DNA from: Bifidobacterium amazonense
GTDB lineage: Bacteria > Actinomycetota > Actinomycetes > Actinomycetales > Bifidobacteriaceae
DNA length: 53,099 nucleotides
Reading direction: 5' to 3'
NCBI RefSeq assembly: GCF_018555435.2
Contig: NZ_JAFEJT020000016.1
Span: 1 to 53,099 of the forward strand
Shown: positions 6,864 to 16,013 of the stretch, in pieces
How the letters are laid out: every line of letters begins with the position of its first letter
Numbering within the stretch: the stretch's first letter is position 1
Program-made: the position numbers and the translations under genes
Notes under the pieces: model-generated
The model's database searches: none
Told to the model about the DNA's origin: nothing
The model's input: only the letters and a program-made list of their open reading frames with translations

Positions 6864-8555
6864 ATGATGAACGCGAATTTCGACCCGCTCTCCCAGCGCT
6901 ACCCCTCCCAACGATTCCCGATCTACGCCGACCGGGCCATGGTCAACTGCTCCGAACCGCAGGCGTCGGCCGCCGGTCTGCAGGCCATCCTCAAAGGCGG
7001 CAACGCGTTCGACGCGGCCGTCGCCGCAGCGGCCGCGCTCACCGTCGTCGAACCGACGTCCAACGGCCTCGGATCGGACGCATTCTGCATCGCATGGAGC
7101 GCTCGCGAGCAGCGACTGATCGGCCTCAACTCGAGCGGTCCGGCGCCGCAGGGCATCTCCATCGACCGGGTCATCGCGGACGGCAACGTCACCGCGGACG
7201 GCCATATGCTGCGCTTCGGCTGGACGCCGGTCACCGTGCCGGGCGCGCCCGCCGCATGGGCCGCGCTGAACGAACGCTACGGCCGGCTCACGCTGTCCGA
7301 CGATCTCGCGCCGGCCGTCGACTACGCGCGCAACGGCTACGCGGCGAACCCGAACCTTGCGTACTGGTGGAAGCGTTCGGCCGACGCGTATCGCCGGGAG
7401 AACGCCGGCGGCCGATTCGACGACTGGTTCCGCACGTTCACGCGCGGTGCCGACCAGCGCACGCCGCAGGCCGGCGACGTCGTCACGCTGCCGGATCATG
7501 CCGACTCGCTGGCCGAGATCGGCGCGACGAACGCGCGCTCGTTCTACGAGGGCGATCTGGCGCGTGCGATCGACGCGGCAAGCCGTGCGGCCGGCGGATA
7601 CCTGCGCTACGACGATCTGGCCGCGTTCCGTCCGCGCTGGGTCGATCCGATGCGCCTCGACTATCGCGACGGCTGGCAGGTGTGCGAGATCCCGCCGAAC
7701 GGACAGGGCATCGTCGCGCTTATGGCGCTCAACATCCTGCGCAATTTCGACGTCGCCGGAACGGATCGCGCGCTCGCCTACCATCGGCAGATCGAGGCGA
7801 TCAAAATCGCGTTCGCGGACGCGTTCGACGTGGTCACCGACCCGGATGATACGAGCGTTGATTACGCGCGTTATCTTGCGCCCGAATACGGTGAGGGGAA
7901 GGCGCGGCTGATCGGCGAGACCGCCGAAGTGCGCACGACGCGCACGCCGTCGACATCCGGCACCGTATACCTGTGCTGTGCGGATGGCGAAGGCAACATG
8001 GTCTCGTACATCCAGTCGAATTACATGGGATTCGGGTCGGGGATCGTGGTGCCCGGCACCGGCATAGCATTGCAGAACCGTGGCGCCGATTTCGCGCTCG
8101 ACCCGTCGCTTGCGAACGCGCTCAAGCCGGGCAAGCGCACGTATCACACGATTATTCCGGGGTTCCTGATGCGCGACGGCCGGCCGGTCGGGCCGTTCGG
8201 CGTGATGGGCGCGTACATGCAGCCGCAGGGTCACGTGCAGGTCGCGATGAACGCGATCGACTTCGGCATGGACCCGCAGCAGGCGCTCGACGCGCCGCGC
8301 TGGCGGTGGGATCGAGGCAACGCGACGCGCGTGGAGACGCGGTTCGACGCGGCGATCGCGCGCGAACTCGCCCGGCGTGGACACGACATGAGCATGAGCC
8401 TGGAGACGGCCGACTTCGGCCGCGGGCAGATGATCATGCGCGTCGGCGACTGGGATGGTGCGGCTGTCGGTGTCGCAACCGGTTCCGGCTGGGGCGGGCG
8501 CTCGCTGGTCGGCGGCACGGAATCACGCACCGACAGCAATATCGCCTGCCTGTAG
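6864..8555 (+). CDS. Gamma-glutamyltransferase family protein
   Basis: 563 residues, standard for the gamma-glutamyltransferase (Ntn-hydrolase) family, which transfers or hydrolyses gamma-glutamyl groups such as that of glutathione. Seen: GGNAFDAAVAAAAALTVVEPTSNGLGSDAF near the N-terminus, PPNGQG in the middle, then TSGTVYLCCADGEGNMVS, where the Thr of SGT is the expected processing nucleophile, and NRGADFALDPSLAN with GKRTYHTIIP. There is no signal peptide, so it is probably the cytoplasmic YwrD-like branch rather than secreted Ggt. Substrate specificity is not inferable. The small subunit would begin at that Thr. Confidence 0.9.
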   Translation: MMNANFDPLSQRYPSQRFPIYADRAMVNCSEPQASAAGLQAILKGGNAFDAAVAAAAALTVVEPTSNGLGSDAFCIAWSAREQRLIGLNSSGPAPQGISIDRVIADGNVTADGHMLRFGWTPVTVPGAPAAWAALNERYGRLTLSDDLAPAVDYARNGYAANPNLAYWWKRSADAYRRENAGGRFDDWFRTFTRGADQRTPQAGDVVTLPDHADSLAEIGATNARSFYEGDLARAIDAASRAAGGYLRYDDLAAFRPRWVDPMRLDYRDGWQVCEIPPNGQGIVALMALNILRNFDVAGTDRALAYHRQIEAIKIAFADAFDVVTDPDDTSVDYARYLAPEYGEGKARLIGETAEVRTTRTPSTSGTVYLCCADGEGNMVSYIQSNYMGFGSGIVVPGTGIALQNRGADFALDPSLANALKPGKRTYHTIIPGFLMRDGRPVGPFGVMGAYMQPQGHVQVAMNAIDFGMDPQQALDAPRWRWDRGNATRVETRFDAAIARELARRGHDMSMSLETADFGRGQMIMRVGDWDGAAVGVATGSGWGGRSLVGGTESRTDSNIACL

Positions 8556-8673
8556 CGCGGTCGTGCGGCCGTCGCCGATCGGTTGTTGCCGATCGGCCGC
8601 CTTGCACGGGTACCCCGCGCGGTGGGGTACGATGGCGGTCGGATGACGTTGTGCCCGGATGATGCGGCGTTTT

Positions 8674-8783
8674 CCTCGCAAAGTTCGCATGATGCCGTCG
8701 GGCGTGCGAACTTTACGAGGAAAAAAGGGTGTGAAACCTCGCAAAGTTCGCATAGGTCGCGAAATCGTGCGAACTTTGCGAAG
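8674..8783. repeat. Alternating 16-bp repeat array, 31-bp period
   Basis: CCTCGCAAAGTTCGCA at 8674 (plus), 8705 (minus, one mismatch), 8737 (plus) and 8768 (minus, last base differs). The start-to-start steps are 31, 32 and 31 bp, and spacers of 15-16 bp are unrelated to each other. It lies between convergent genes (the transferase and tgt), so consecutive copies can fold into two hairpins. The second step contains an A-run. Confidence 0.9.
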
Positions 8784-8794
8784 TCCGGATCCGA

Positions 8795-10096
8795 TCAGCC
8801 GCGCGAGCCGTGCGCGTAGAAGCGGGCGAGCGTCGCGTCGCGGAACTCGTCGAAATAGCCGCCGTCGATCGACGCGCGGATGTCGTCGAGCAGCTTGATG
8901 AAGAAGTGCTCGTTGTGGATCGTCGCCAGCGTGAACCCGTTGAACTCGCGGGCGCGCAGCAGATGATCGACGTACGCGCGCGAATAGTGCGTGCACGTGT
9001 AGCAGTCGCAGCCCTCCTCCAAAGGCCCGAAATCGGACTTGAACTCCGCGCGCTTGACGTTGTAGCGGCCGTCGCGCGTGAAGATCGCGCCGTTGCGGCC
9101 GCAACGGGCCGGAGCCACGCAGTCGAACGTGTCGCCGCCGTTCTCCACGCACGCGAAGATGTCGTCCACCGCGGCGATGCCGAGCACGTGGCGCGGCCGG
9201 CTCTCCGGCATCGCGTCGCAGATCCACGCGCAGGTGTCGCCGATGATGCGCTTCTCGATCGCGCCGCCGATGCCCACGCCGTCGAAGTCCAGCGAGGCGA
9301 TCTGCTCGGCCGCATGCCGGCGCAGATCCTCGTAGTTTGCGCCCTGCACCACGCCGTACAGTGCCTGATACGGCTTGCCGAGACGCGCTTCGGTCAGTCG
9401 CTCGTGCTCGGCGACGCAACGCTGCGCCCAGCGGTACGTGCGCTCCACCGACTGCTCCTGATAGCGCCGCGTGTTCATGAGCGTCGTCAGCTCGTCGAAC
9501 GCGAACATGATGTCCGCGCCGATCTTGTGCTGGATGCCCATCGAGATCTCCGCGGAGAACCTATGCAGCGAGCCGTTGAGCGGCGACTTGAACGTCACGC
9601 CGTCCTCGTCCACGAACGCGAGGCGCTCCTTGCCCTCGGCGATCACGTCGTCCGACTTCATGCCGGTCACGTCCATCGCCAGCGTCTTCTTGAATCCGGC
9701 ACCGAGCGAGAGCACCTGGAAGCCGCCCGAATCGGTGAACGTCGGTCCGTCCCAGTTCATGAACTTCGCAAGTCCGCCGGCCGCGTCGAGCACGTCCTCG
9801 CCGGGGCGCTCGTACAGGTGGAAGGCGTTCGACAGCATGCACTGCGCGCCCTCCGCCCTCATCGTCTCCGGCAGCACGGCCTTCATTGCGGCCTGCGTGG
9901 CGACCGGCACGAACGCGGGCGTATGGATGTCGCCGTGCGGCGTATGCAGGATGCCGGTACGGCCGTAGCGCGCACCGCCGCGGCCCTTGCCGTCCGCCGC
10001 ATCGGGCAGTCGGGTGATGGTTTCGAAGCTGAATGCGCTGCGATCGCCGGGCTTGCCGGGCTCTGCGCCGCGCGGATGATCCAAAAGACTCGTCAT
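8795..10096 (-). CDS. tgt: Queuine tRNA-ribosyltransferase
   Basis: 433 residues. Tgt exchanges guanine 34 of GUN-anticodon tRNAs for preQ1 or queuine. Seen: LPETMRAEGAQCMLSNAFHL, TDSGGFQVLSLG with the proton acceptor near Asp122, FAFDELTT with the nucleophile near Asp200, ALYGVVQGANYEDLR, and the zinc site CDCYTCTHY (Cys363, Cys365, Cys368) with a distal His in TIHNEHFF. The start at 10096 is chosen because TAGAGT ends 7 nt upstream, and an alternative GTG at 10105 lies inside that box. No queuosine-synthesis gene is nearby, so the cell may import the base. Confidence 0.95.
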   Translation of the reverse strand: MTSLLDHPRGAEPGKPGDRSAFSFETITRLPDAADGKGRGGARYGRTGILHTPHGDIHTPAFVPVATQAAMKAVLPETMRAEGAQCMLSNAFHLYERPGEDVLDAAGGLAKFMNWDGPTFTDSGGFQVLSLGAGFKKTLAMDVTGMKSDDVIAEGKERLAFVDEDGVTFKSPLNGSLHRFSAEISMGIQHKIGADIMFAFDELTTLMNTRRYQEQSVERTYRWAQRCVAEHERLTEARLGKPYQALYGVVQGANYEDLRRHAAEQIASLDFDGVGIGGAIEKRIIGDTCAWICDAMPESRPRHVLGIAAVDDIFACVENGGDTFDCVAPARCGRNGAIFTRDGRYNVKRAEFKSDFGPLEEGCDCYTCTHYSRAYVDHLLRAREFNGFTLATIHNEHFFIKLLDDIRASIDGGYFDEFRDATLARFYAHGSRG

Positions 10097-10103
10097 GCGA
10101 TTC

Positions 10104-10133
10104 ACTCTAGGCGAAGCCCGGTAGGAAGCTCAA
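10104..10133 (-). promoter_or_regulatory. Promoter of tgt, leaderless
   Basis: On the minus strand TTGAGC (10128-10133) and TAGAGT (10104-10109) are separated by 18 bp, and the ATG follows 7 nt after the -10 box. Mirror copy at 42967-42996. Confidence 0.55.
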
Positions 10134-10259
10134 CCGGTGTGTGTGGGTAGATGTGTTCGGATAACGTTCGGATAACGTGCGGCCTGTGCATGGTGTGTGA
10201 CCGGCGGTTTATCTGCGGCGGTGTCCGGAGCGAGGTCCGGGCTGCAAACATCTATCCGG

Positions 10260-10409
10260 CTTACGTGTAGCGGTCGAGGGAGAAGAAGCCGAGTAGGGAA
10301 GCTTGGAAATCCTTGGTTTTTCGGGCTTCCGTACTCGGGTTTGTTGTTCTTGGCCGCTACACGTAAGCGAGATAGCGATCGGTAAGTGGCTAAAACCGCT
10401 ACACGTAAC
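10260..10409. repeat. Nested inverted repeat with third outlying copy
   Basis: CTTACGTGTAGCGG (10260-10273) pairs with CCGCTACACGTAAG (10354-10367). Inside, GCCGAGTAGGGAAGC (10288-10302) pairs with GCTTCCGTACTCGGG (10325-10339) with few mismatches, so the region can form a 108-bp double-decker hairpin. A third copy, CCGCTACACGTAAC, follows at 10396-10409, 42 bp after the second. It lies in the 510-bp gap between the divergent tgt and htrA-like genes. Confidence 0.88.
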
Positions 10410-10456
10410 CGGTGTACCGGTGTAATTGGCCGAAGGGTTGAGCGGGCCTATTGCGA

Positions 10457-10478
10457 TAATCGAAAGACAATTCGATTA
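10457..10478. promoter_or_regulatory. Operator-like inverted repeat upstream of HtrA gene
   Basis: TAATCGAA-N6-TTCGATTA is a perfect 8-bp inverted repeat with total span 22 bp, two helical turns. It is AT-rich against a GC-rich background and about 130 bp upstream of the HtrA-like start. A dimeric regulator site is plausible; the regulator is unknown. Confidence 0.5.
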
Positions 10479-10606
10479 CTCCTTCCAACAAACATTCAGG
10501 AAACTTCCAGAGCAAGTATCTTTACTCTTAGGTAGCAGTTCACCGGGCCGATCATCCGATCACAGGGAGCTAAAACGGAAGCCCGGCAACAACCTAAGGA
10601 GCAACA

Positions 10607-12580
10607 ATGGCTGAAGAGAACAACAACTGGTACGCCGGTGGCGACCAGAACGCGCAGCCGCAGACTGCCGACGGCGCGAGCAACACGACTTCCACTTCCA
10701 ACACCAACGACGACAGCAACGAGCAGCCCACCGTGGCGTTGCCTACCACCCCCGACAACGGCGAGCAGCCGACGGTGCAGATGACGCCCGCCCCGGCCGC
10801 CCCGGCTGCTCCGGCCGCTCCGGAACCGTCCGCGAACGACGTTCCGAACTATGCGGCGGCGGCCGGTGAAACCACGGTCGTCTCCAACGACGGCAACAAT
10901 GCGGCCCCGCAGGGCCAGCCGGCCTCCGAAAGCGCTTCGGGCCCGTACCGTCCGGCACCGGAATACGGCGCCTACGGTCCGACCCCGACCGCGAACCAGC
11001 CTGCCGGCAACGCCCAGCCGCAGGGTCAGCAGAACCCGCAGGGCCAGCCGACGCAGCCGTTCGGCGGCCTGTTCGGCCAGGGCGGCCCGTTCGGCCAGCC
11101 GCAGGGCACCCAGCAGAACGGTGCCGGCCGCAACCCGTACGGCAACCCGTTCCTTGCCGGCCAGCAGCCGCAGCAGGGCGCGCCGAACCAGCAGCAGAAC
11201 AACGGCGGCTACCCGCCGATGCCGCCGTTCGGTCAGAATCCGGGTCAGCCCGGCCAGCCCGGCCAGCCGGCCGGCAAGTCCGGCGCCAAGACCGCCAACG
11301 GCGTGATCGTCGCGGTCGTCGCCGCGCTCGTCTCCGCGGCGCTGTGCCTCGGCATCGGCTGGGGCGCGATCACGTACGGCTGGATCACGGTGCCGACCAG
11401 CAGCTCGCTGTCCAGCGTGAACTCCAACAAGTCCGGTTCCGGCACAGCCACCACCAAGAGCGGTGAGGCCGTCGACTGGACGTCCGTCGCATCCAGTGTG
11501 TCCGACTCCGTCGTGTCGATCACGACCACGTTGAGCAACGGCGAGGCGAAGGGCTCCGGCGCGATCCTCGACACCGAGGGCCACATCGTGACCAACAACC
11601 ACGTGATTTCCGGCGCCCAGTCGATCCAGGTCACGCTCGCCAACGGCAACATGTACACCGCCACGGTCGTCGGCACCGACACGACCACCGACCTCGCGGT
11701 CATCAAGCTGCAGAACCCGCCGAGCGACCTCAAGGCCGTCACGTTCGCCGACTCCGACGAACTCGCCGTCGGCGAGGCCGTCATGGCCATCGGCAACCCG
11801 CTCGGCTACGACGACACCGCCACCACCGGCATCGTCTCCGCGCTCAACCGCCCGGTGACCGTCACCGACGACAACAACAACGAGATCTTCACCAACGCGG
11901 TCCAGATCGACGCGGCCATCAACCCGGGCAACTCCGGCGGCCCGACGTTCAACGGCGCCGGCCAGGTGATCGGCATCAACTCGTCCATCGCGTCCACCGC
12001 AAGCTCGTCCGAATCCGCCGGCTCGATCGGCATCGGCTTCGCGATCCCGGCGAACCTCGTCAAGCGCGTCGCCAACGAGATCATCAAGAGCGGCTCCGTG
12101 ACGCACGTCGCGCTCGGCATCACCGTGACCACCGGCACGGCCACCGCCGACGGCGTGACCCGCTCCGGCGCGAAGATCACGGCCGGCACGTCCGGTTCCG
12201 CGGTCGTCTCCGGCAGCCCCGCCGACAAGGCCGGACTCAAGTCCGGCGACACGATCGTCGCCTTCAACGGCAACGCGGTCACCAGCCACTACGCGCTGCT
12301 CGGCTTCGTGCGCGCCGCGGCGCTCGGCGACAAGGCCACGCTGACCATCGTGCGCAACGGCAAGACCATGGAAGTCGACGTGACGCTCGATCAGGAGGAG
12401 TCCGCGGTGACCGGTTCGTCCAGCTCGTCCGGCTCGTCCAACGGCAACAGCCAGAACAACAACAACGGTAACGGTTCGAACGGCTACGGTTACGGCAACG
12501 GTAACAGCAACGGCAATGGTAACAGCGACGGCGGCACCGGCGACAACGGCGGCCTGAGCGATCCGTTCGGCATGTGGTAA
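10607..12580 (+). CDS. HtrA-type serine protease with PDZ domain
   Basis: 657 residues. HtrA/DegP-type proteases degrade misfolded extracytoplasmic proteins. Order: a Pro/Gln/Asn/Gly-rich disordered cytoplasmic region of about 225 residues, one membrane segment (about 232-256), a trypsin-like domain with His in IVTNNHV (about 332), Asp in TTDLAVIKL (about 362) and Ser in NPGNSGGP (about 443), a PDZ domain (about 500-600) containing SPADKAGLKSGDTIVAFNG, and an Asn/Gly-rich tail. AAGGAG 6 nt upstream supports this start. Actinobacterial HtrA proteins often have such an N-terminal anchor with a long cytoplasmic extension. A nested hairpin terminator follows. Confidence 0.95.
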   Translation: MAEENNNWYAGGDQNAQPQTADGASNTTSTSNTNDDSNEQPTVALPTTPDNGEQPTVQMTPAPAAPAAPAAPEPSANDVPNYAAAAGETTVVSNDGNNAAPQGQPASESASGPYRPAPEYGAYGPTPTANQPAGNAQPQGQQNPQGQPTQPFGGLFGQGGPFGQPQGTQQNGAGRNPYGNPFLAGQQPQQGAPNQQQNNGGYPPMPPFGQNPGQPGQPGQPAGKSGAKTANGVIVAVVAALVSAALCLGIGWGAITYGWITVPTSSSLSSVNSNKSGSGTATTKSGEAVDWTSVASSVSDSVVSITTTLSNGEAKGSGAILDTEGHIVTNNHVISGAQSIQVTLANGNMYTATVVGTDTTTDLAVIKLQNPPSDLKAVTFADSDELAVGEAVMAIGNPLGYDDTATTGIVSALNRPVTVTDDNNNEIFTNAVQIDAAINPGNSGGPTFNGAGQVIGINSSIASTASSSESAGSIGIGFAIPANLVKRVANEIIKSGSVTHVALGITVTTGTATADGVTRSGAKITAGTSGSAVVSGSPADKAGLKSGDTIVAFNGNAVTSHYALLGFVRAAALGDKATLTIVRNGKTMEVDVTLDQEESAVTGSSSSSGSSNGNSQNNNNGNGSNGYGYGNGNSNGNGNSDGGTGDNGGLSDPFGMW

Positions 12581-12643
12581 ACCGCTGGGCTGTGTGCCCG
12601 GCCGGGTGTGTCCGGCTGGGTGTGCAGCCTGGACGGCTCCGAG

Positions 12644-12702
12644 GAAACGGCCATAACCAAGTCCCGATGACACTGTCGGGATGCGGTTATGGCCGTTTCT
12701 TG
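12644..12702. terminator. Nested hairpin terminator after HtrA gene
   Basis: GAAACGGCCATAACC (12644-12658) pairs with GGTTATGGCCGTTTC (12685-12699), and inside it TCCCGA pairs with TCGGGA. It is followed by TTG. The rest of the gap up to 12930 shows no gene or clear motif apart from the Shine-Dalgarno sequence of the next gene. Confidence 0.8.
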
Positions 12703-12930
12703 TCTGTGCGCTGTCGCGGCGTTCGGTCATCATGGAACCGTCATAACTGAATATGTCATCTTTACGCCGTGTATCGGAAGGTCGCGCGAGGCGCTCGCAA
12801 GAGTGCCGGGCAAAGCCGCCGGTGGGTTAACAAGGCGTGACTGAACCGCCGATCGAGGCCGGTCACGCGACTGCATACCCGCTTCTCGCGCCGCCGCCAC
12901 GATCGGCTCCGTATGCGAGCGTAAGGAGCA

Positions 12931-15783
12931 ATGATGAGCGATATCATCATCAGATTCTTCAAAGCCGTCCTCCGCATCTGCCGATTGGTGCCGATGCTGC
13001 CCGTGGTCGTCGTGTCGGCGCTGCCGTTGGCGTTGCTGGGGCAGTGGCGGCCGTGGTTTGCGGCGGGCAGTGCGATCGGACTTGGCGGTGTGTCGGTTGG
13101 GTCGGATGTGCCGACTCCGTCCGGAACGTCGCCGGTTGCCGTGCCCGGCGCGCCGGTCGATCCCGTGAACCTGCCGATACTGGGCGATCCCGGCGTCGGA
13201 CAGTGGCTGATCATCGCGCTGGTGCTGATCGTCGTATTCGACACCGTGCGCGGCATGATCGACGACATCCGTCACGGCCAGGTCGGCGTCGACCTGCTGG
13301 CCGTCGTCGCGATCCTGTCGACCGTCGCGGTGCGCGAATACTGGGCGAGCTGGGCGGTCATGCTCATGATCTCGTCCGGCGAGGCGATCGAGGAATACGC
13401 GCAGGCCAAGGCCGAGCACAGTCTGAACGCGCTGCTGCAGGCCGCGCCGCAGACCGCGCACGTGGTGACGTTGCCCGGCGTCAGGCGGGGCGGCGATCGC
13501 GGCGGCAGCGGGCGCGATCGCGGACGTGACGACGATCATGTCGTCGCCCGTGCCCGTAACATCACCCCGGCCCGTAACATCACCCCGGTGAGGGAGGACG
13601 GGTTCCGTCCGGTATCGTCCGCCTCGTCCGCCGACGTGGCCGCCGACGACATGTGCGTGCTCGTCGGTCGATCCGCCGAAGGCTGCGTCGAAGTCGCCGA
13701 CGAGATCGCGCGGCGTCGCCGTGCCATTGCGGCGTCCCGATTCGCCACGGTACCGGTTGACGACGTGCGTATCGGCGACGTGATCATCGTGCTGCCCGGC
13801 GAAACCGTGCCGGTCGACGGCGAACTCATGTCCGTCTCCGCCACGCTCGACCTGAGCGCCATCAACGGCGAGCCGGTGCCGCGCGAAGCGTTCGCGGGCG
13901 CGCGCGTCATGTCCGGCGCGGTCAACGGCGCGACCGCGCTCACCATGCGCGTGACTCAACGCGCCGCCGACTCGCAGTATCAGCGCATCCTCGCGCTCGT
14001 GACGTCCGCGCAGGAGTCGCGGCCGGCGGTCGTGCGCACGGCCGACCGGCTCGCCGTACCGTTCACCGTGCTGTCGCTGCTCATCGCGGGACTGGCGTGG
14101 GCCATGTCCGGCGTGCCGACGCGATTCGCACAGGTGCTCGTGCTCGCGACGCCGTGCCCGCTGCTCATCGCCGCGCCGGTCGCATACATCGCGGGCACCG
14201 GGCGACTGGCGGCCTCCGGCGTGCTCATCAAAACGCAGGACGTGCTCGAACGGCTCGGACAGGTCACGCAGGTGTTCTTCGACAAGACCGGCACGCTGAC
14301 GGTCAAACAGCCGCAGGTCGTGCGCGTCGAGATGCTGCCGGGCGCCGGGACGCGGCTGGACGAGGACCATGTGCTGATGATGGCTGGCGTGGTGGAAGGC
14401 TATTCGGTGCACATCCTTTCGCGCGGCATCGCGGCGGCCGGGCGGGCCGCGACGGAACGGCTGCGGGCGCGGTTTGCAGCCGGGCAGCAGGAGTGCCCTG
14501 ATCCGGGGGCGGCTCGGCTGGCGGCCGGGGCCGTTTTGGCTGTTGGGGATTCGGGTACGGCTGCCGGGGAGGCTCGGGCGTCTCGGATGTCTCGGGCGTC
14601 TCGGATGGCTGGGCTGGCCGGGGCTGCTGGCTCGGCGTCCGGAGCCGCCGGGGCGACCGGGCACGGGCCGGATGCGGATGCGCCGGTGGTGAAGAACGTG
14701 CGGGAGGACGCCGGCAAGGGCGTATCCGGTGAAGTGAACGGCCATGTGGTTCGCGTCGGACGACTGTCGTTCGCGAACGCCCGTGACGACGGGTTCCAGC
14801 CGGTGCAGCCGGCGGGTATCGGGGAGGACCCGTCGGGGAATGGCTCCGCCGAGATGCTGCACGGGCATTCGTCCGTGGCGCAGGATGCCGAGTGGCCCGG
14901 GGTGCGGGACGACGTACCGGAATCGGGGAGTGCCGCCACGGAAGCGGGAACGCTGGCCGGACGCAATGCCGGTGTCGGGGAGCATGCCGGTTTGGCCGGC
15001 GCGACTTTGTCGACGGATGCGGTCGTTCGCGCGCGGTTCGGGATGCTGGAACCGGACGAAATGGCGTCGTACGTGTCGATCGATGGTCAGCTGATTGCAC
15101 GCATCGTGTTACGCGACGTGCCGCGCGCGAACGCCCGGGAGGCGTTGTCGCGGCTGCACGCGCTGGGCGTGGGGCGGCTGACCATGCTCACCGGTGACAA
15201 GCGTGCGTCCGCCGAGATCATCGCCCGCGAGGTCGGCATCGACGAGGTGCATGCCGAACTGTTCCCGGAGGATAAGGTCGCTGCGGTGCGCGATGCGGGA
15301 ACGGCGACCAAGGGCGGAGCCGGCGGATTTGGGGCTGCGGATGTCGTAGACGACTCAGTCGGGGCGCCCGGAGCGGAAGGACTCCGGGAAGAGGCCGGAC
15401 GGCGTCGTGGCTTCGCCCGAACCGCGACGAACGGCGAGGTCACGATGATGGTGGGCGATGGCGTGAATGACGCGCCGGTGCTGGCCGCGGCGGACATCGG
15501 CGTGGCCATGACCGATGGCACGTCCACGGCCGCCTCGGAATCCGCGCAGGTCGTCATCATGAACGACGACATCGCCGCGGTGCCACAGGCCATCGCCATC
15601 GCACGCCGCACTCGGCGCGTGATGCTGCAGGCCGTGTTGCTGGGGCTTGGACTGGCGGTGATCGGCATGGTCGCCGCCGCGTTCAACCTCATTCCGATGG
15701 TCGTCGGTGCTTTCCTTCAGGAGGCCATCGACGTGGTGAGCATCCTCTGGGCGCTCACCGCCCTGTTCGATCGGGATGAATGA
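12931..15783 (+). CDS. P1B-type heavy metal ATPase, enlarged
   Basis: 950 residues, longer than the usual 600-800. It would pump a transition metal across the membrane. Seen: hydrophobic segments from the N-terminus, the actuator loop TGE-equivalent INGEPVPRE, ATPCPLLIA near 407-413 (a TPC metal motif), DKTGTLT with the phosphorylated Asp451, MLTGDK near 752 and GDGVNDAP near 842. There is no N-terminal CxxC metal-binding domain. Two low-complexity insertions account for the extra length: one near residues 187-230, with a tandem ARNITP, and one of about 200 residues in the nucleotide-binding domain, rich in Ala/Gly/Ser. The metal is not predictable. AAGGAG precedes the tandem ATG pair at 12931/12934. 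Confidence 0.9.
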   Translation: MMSDIIIRFFKAVLRICRLVPMLPVVVVSALPLALLGQWRPWFAAGSAIGLGGVSVGSDVPTPSGTSPVAVPGAPVDPVNLPILGDPGVGQWLIIALVLIVVFDTVRGMIDDIRHGQVGVDLLAVVAILSTVAVREYWASWAVMLMISSGEAIEEYAQAKAEHSLNALLQAAPQTAHVVTLPGVRRGGDRGGSGRDRGRDDDHVVARARNITPARNITPVREDGFRPVSSASSADVAADDMCVLVGRSAEGCVEVADEIARRRRAIAASRFATVPVDDVRIGDVIIVLPGETVPVDGELMSVSATLDLSAINGEPVPREAFAGARVMSGAVNGATALTMRVTQRAADSQYQRILALVTSAQESRPAVVRTADRLAVPFTVLSLLIAGLAWAMSGVPTRFAQVLVLATPCPLLIAAPVAYIAGTGRLAASGVLIKTQDVLERLGQVTQVFFDKTGTLTVKQPQVVRVEMLPGAGTRLDEDHVLMMAGVVEGYSVHILSRGIAAAGRAATERLRARFAAGQQECPDPGAARLAAGAVLAVGDSGTAAGEARASRMSRASRMAGLAGAAGSASGAAGATGHGPDADAPVVKNVREDAGKGVSGEVNGHVVRVGRLSFANARDDGFQPVQPAGIGEDPSGNGSAEMLHGHSSVAQDAEWPGVRDDVPESGSAATEAGTLAGRNAGVGEHAGLAGATLSTDAVVRARFGMLEPDEMASYVSIDGQLIARIVLRDVPRANAREALSRLHALGVGRLTMLTGDKRASAEIIAREVGIDEVHAELFPEDKVAAVRDAGTATKGGAGGFGAADVVDDSVGAPGAEGLREEAGRRRGFARTATNGEVTMMVGDGVNDAPVLAAADIGVAMTDGTSTAASESAQVVIMNDDIAAVPQAIAIARRTRRVMLQAVLLGLGLAVIGMVAAAFNLIPMVVGAFLQEAIDVVSILWALTALFDRDE

Positions 15784-15809
15784 TGCCGAAGGCTCGTGTG
15801 TGACGAGTC

Positions 15810-16013
15810 GGTTTGACGATTGAGAGGCTGAAATGGAGGTCTGTCAAGGTCGGTTTGACGATTGAGAGGCTACTTGGGAGCCCTGATCGACATGATCGGC
15901 ACGGAATATACCCCCATTCATACTATTTCAGGGGTTATCGTCGAAAGCGACAGCCTCTCGATCGTCGAACTGACCCGTGGAAACCGTCGTTTTAGCCTCT
16001 CAATCGTCAAACT
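15810..16013. repeat. Four 20-bp repeats in mirror arrangement
   Basis: GGTTTGACGATTGAGAGGCT occurs at 15810 and 15852 on the plus strand and at 15952 and 15994 on the minus strand, with one to three mismatches. Each pair has the same 42-bp offset, so the array folds as two concentric stems around an 80-bp centre. The centre holds a weaker stem, ACCCCC with GGGGTT. It fills most of the 387-bp gap between the ATPase and the reductase gene. Confidence 0.92.
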
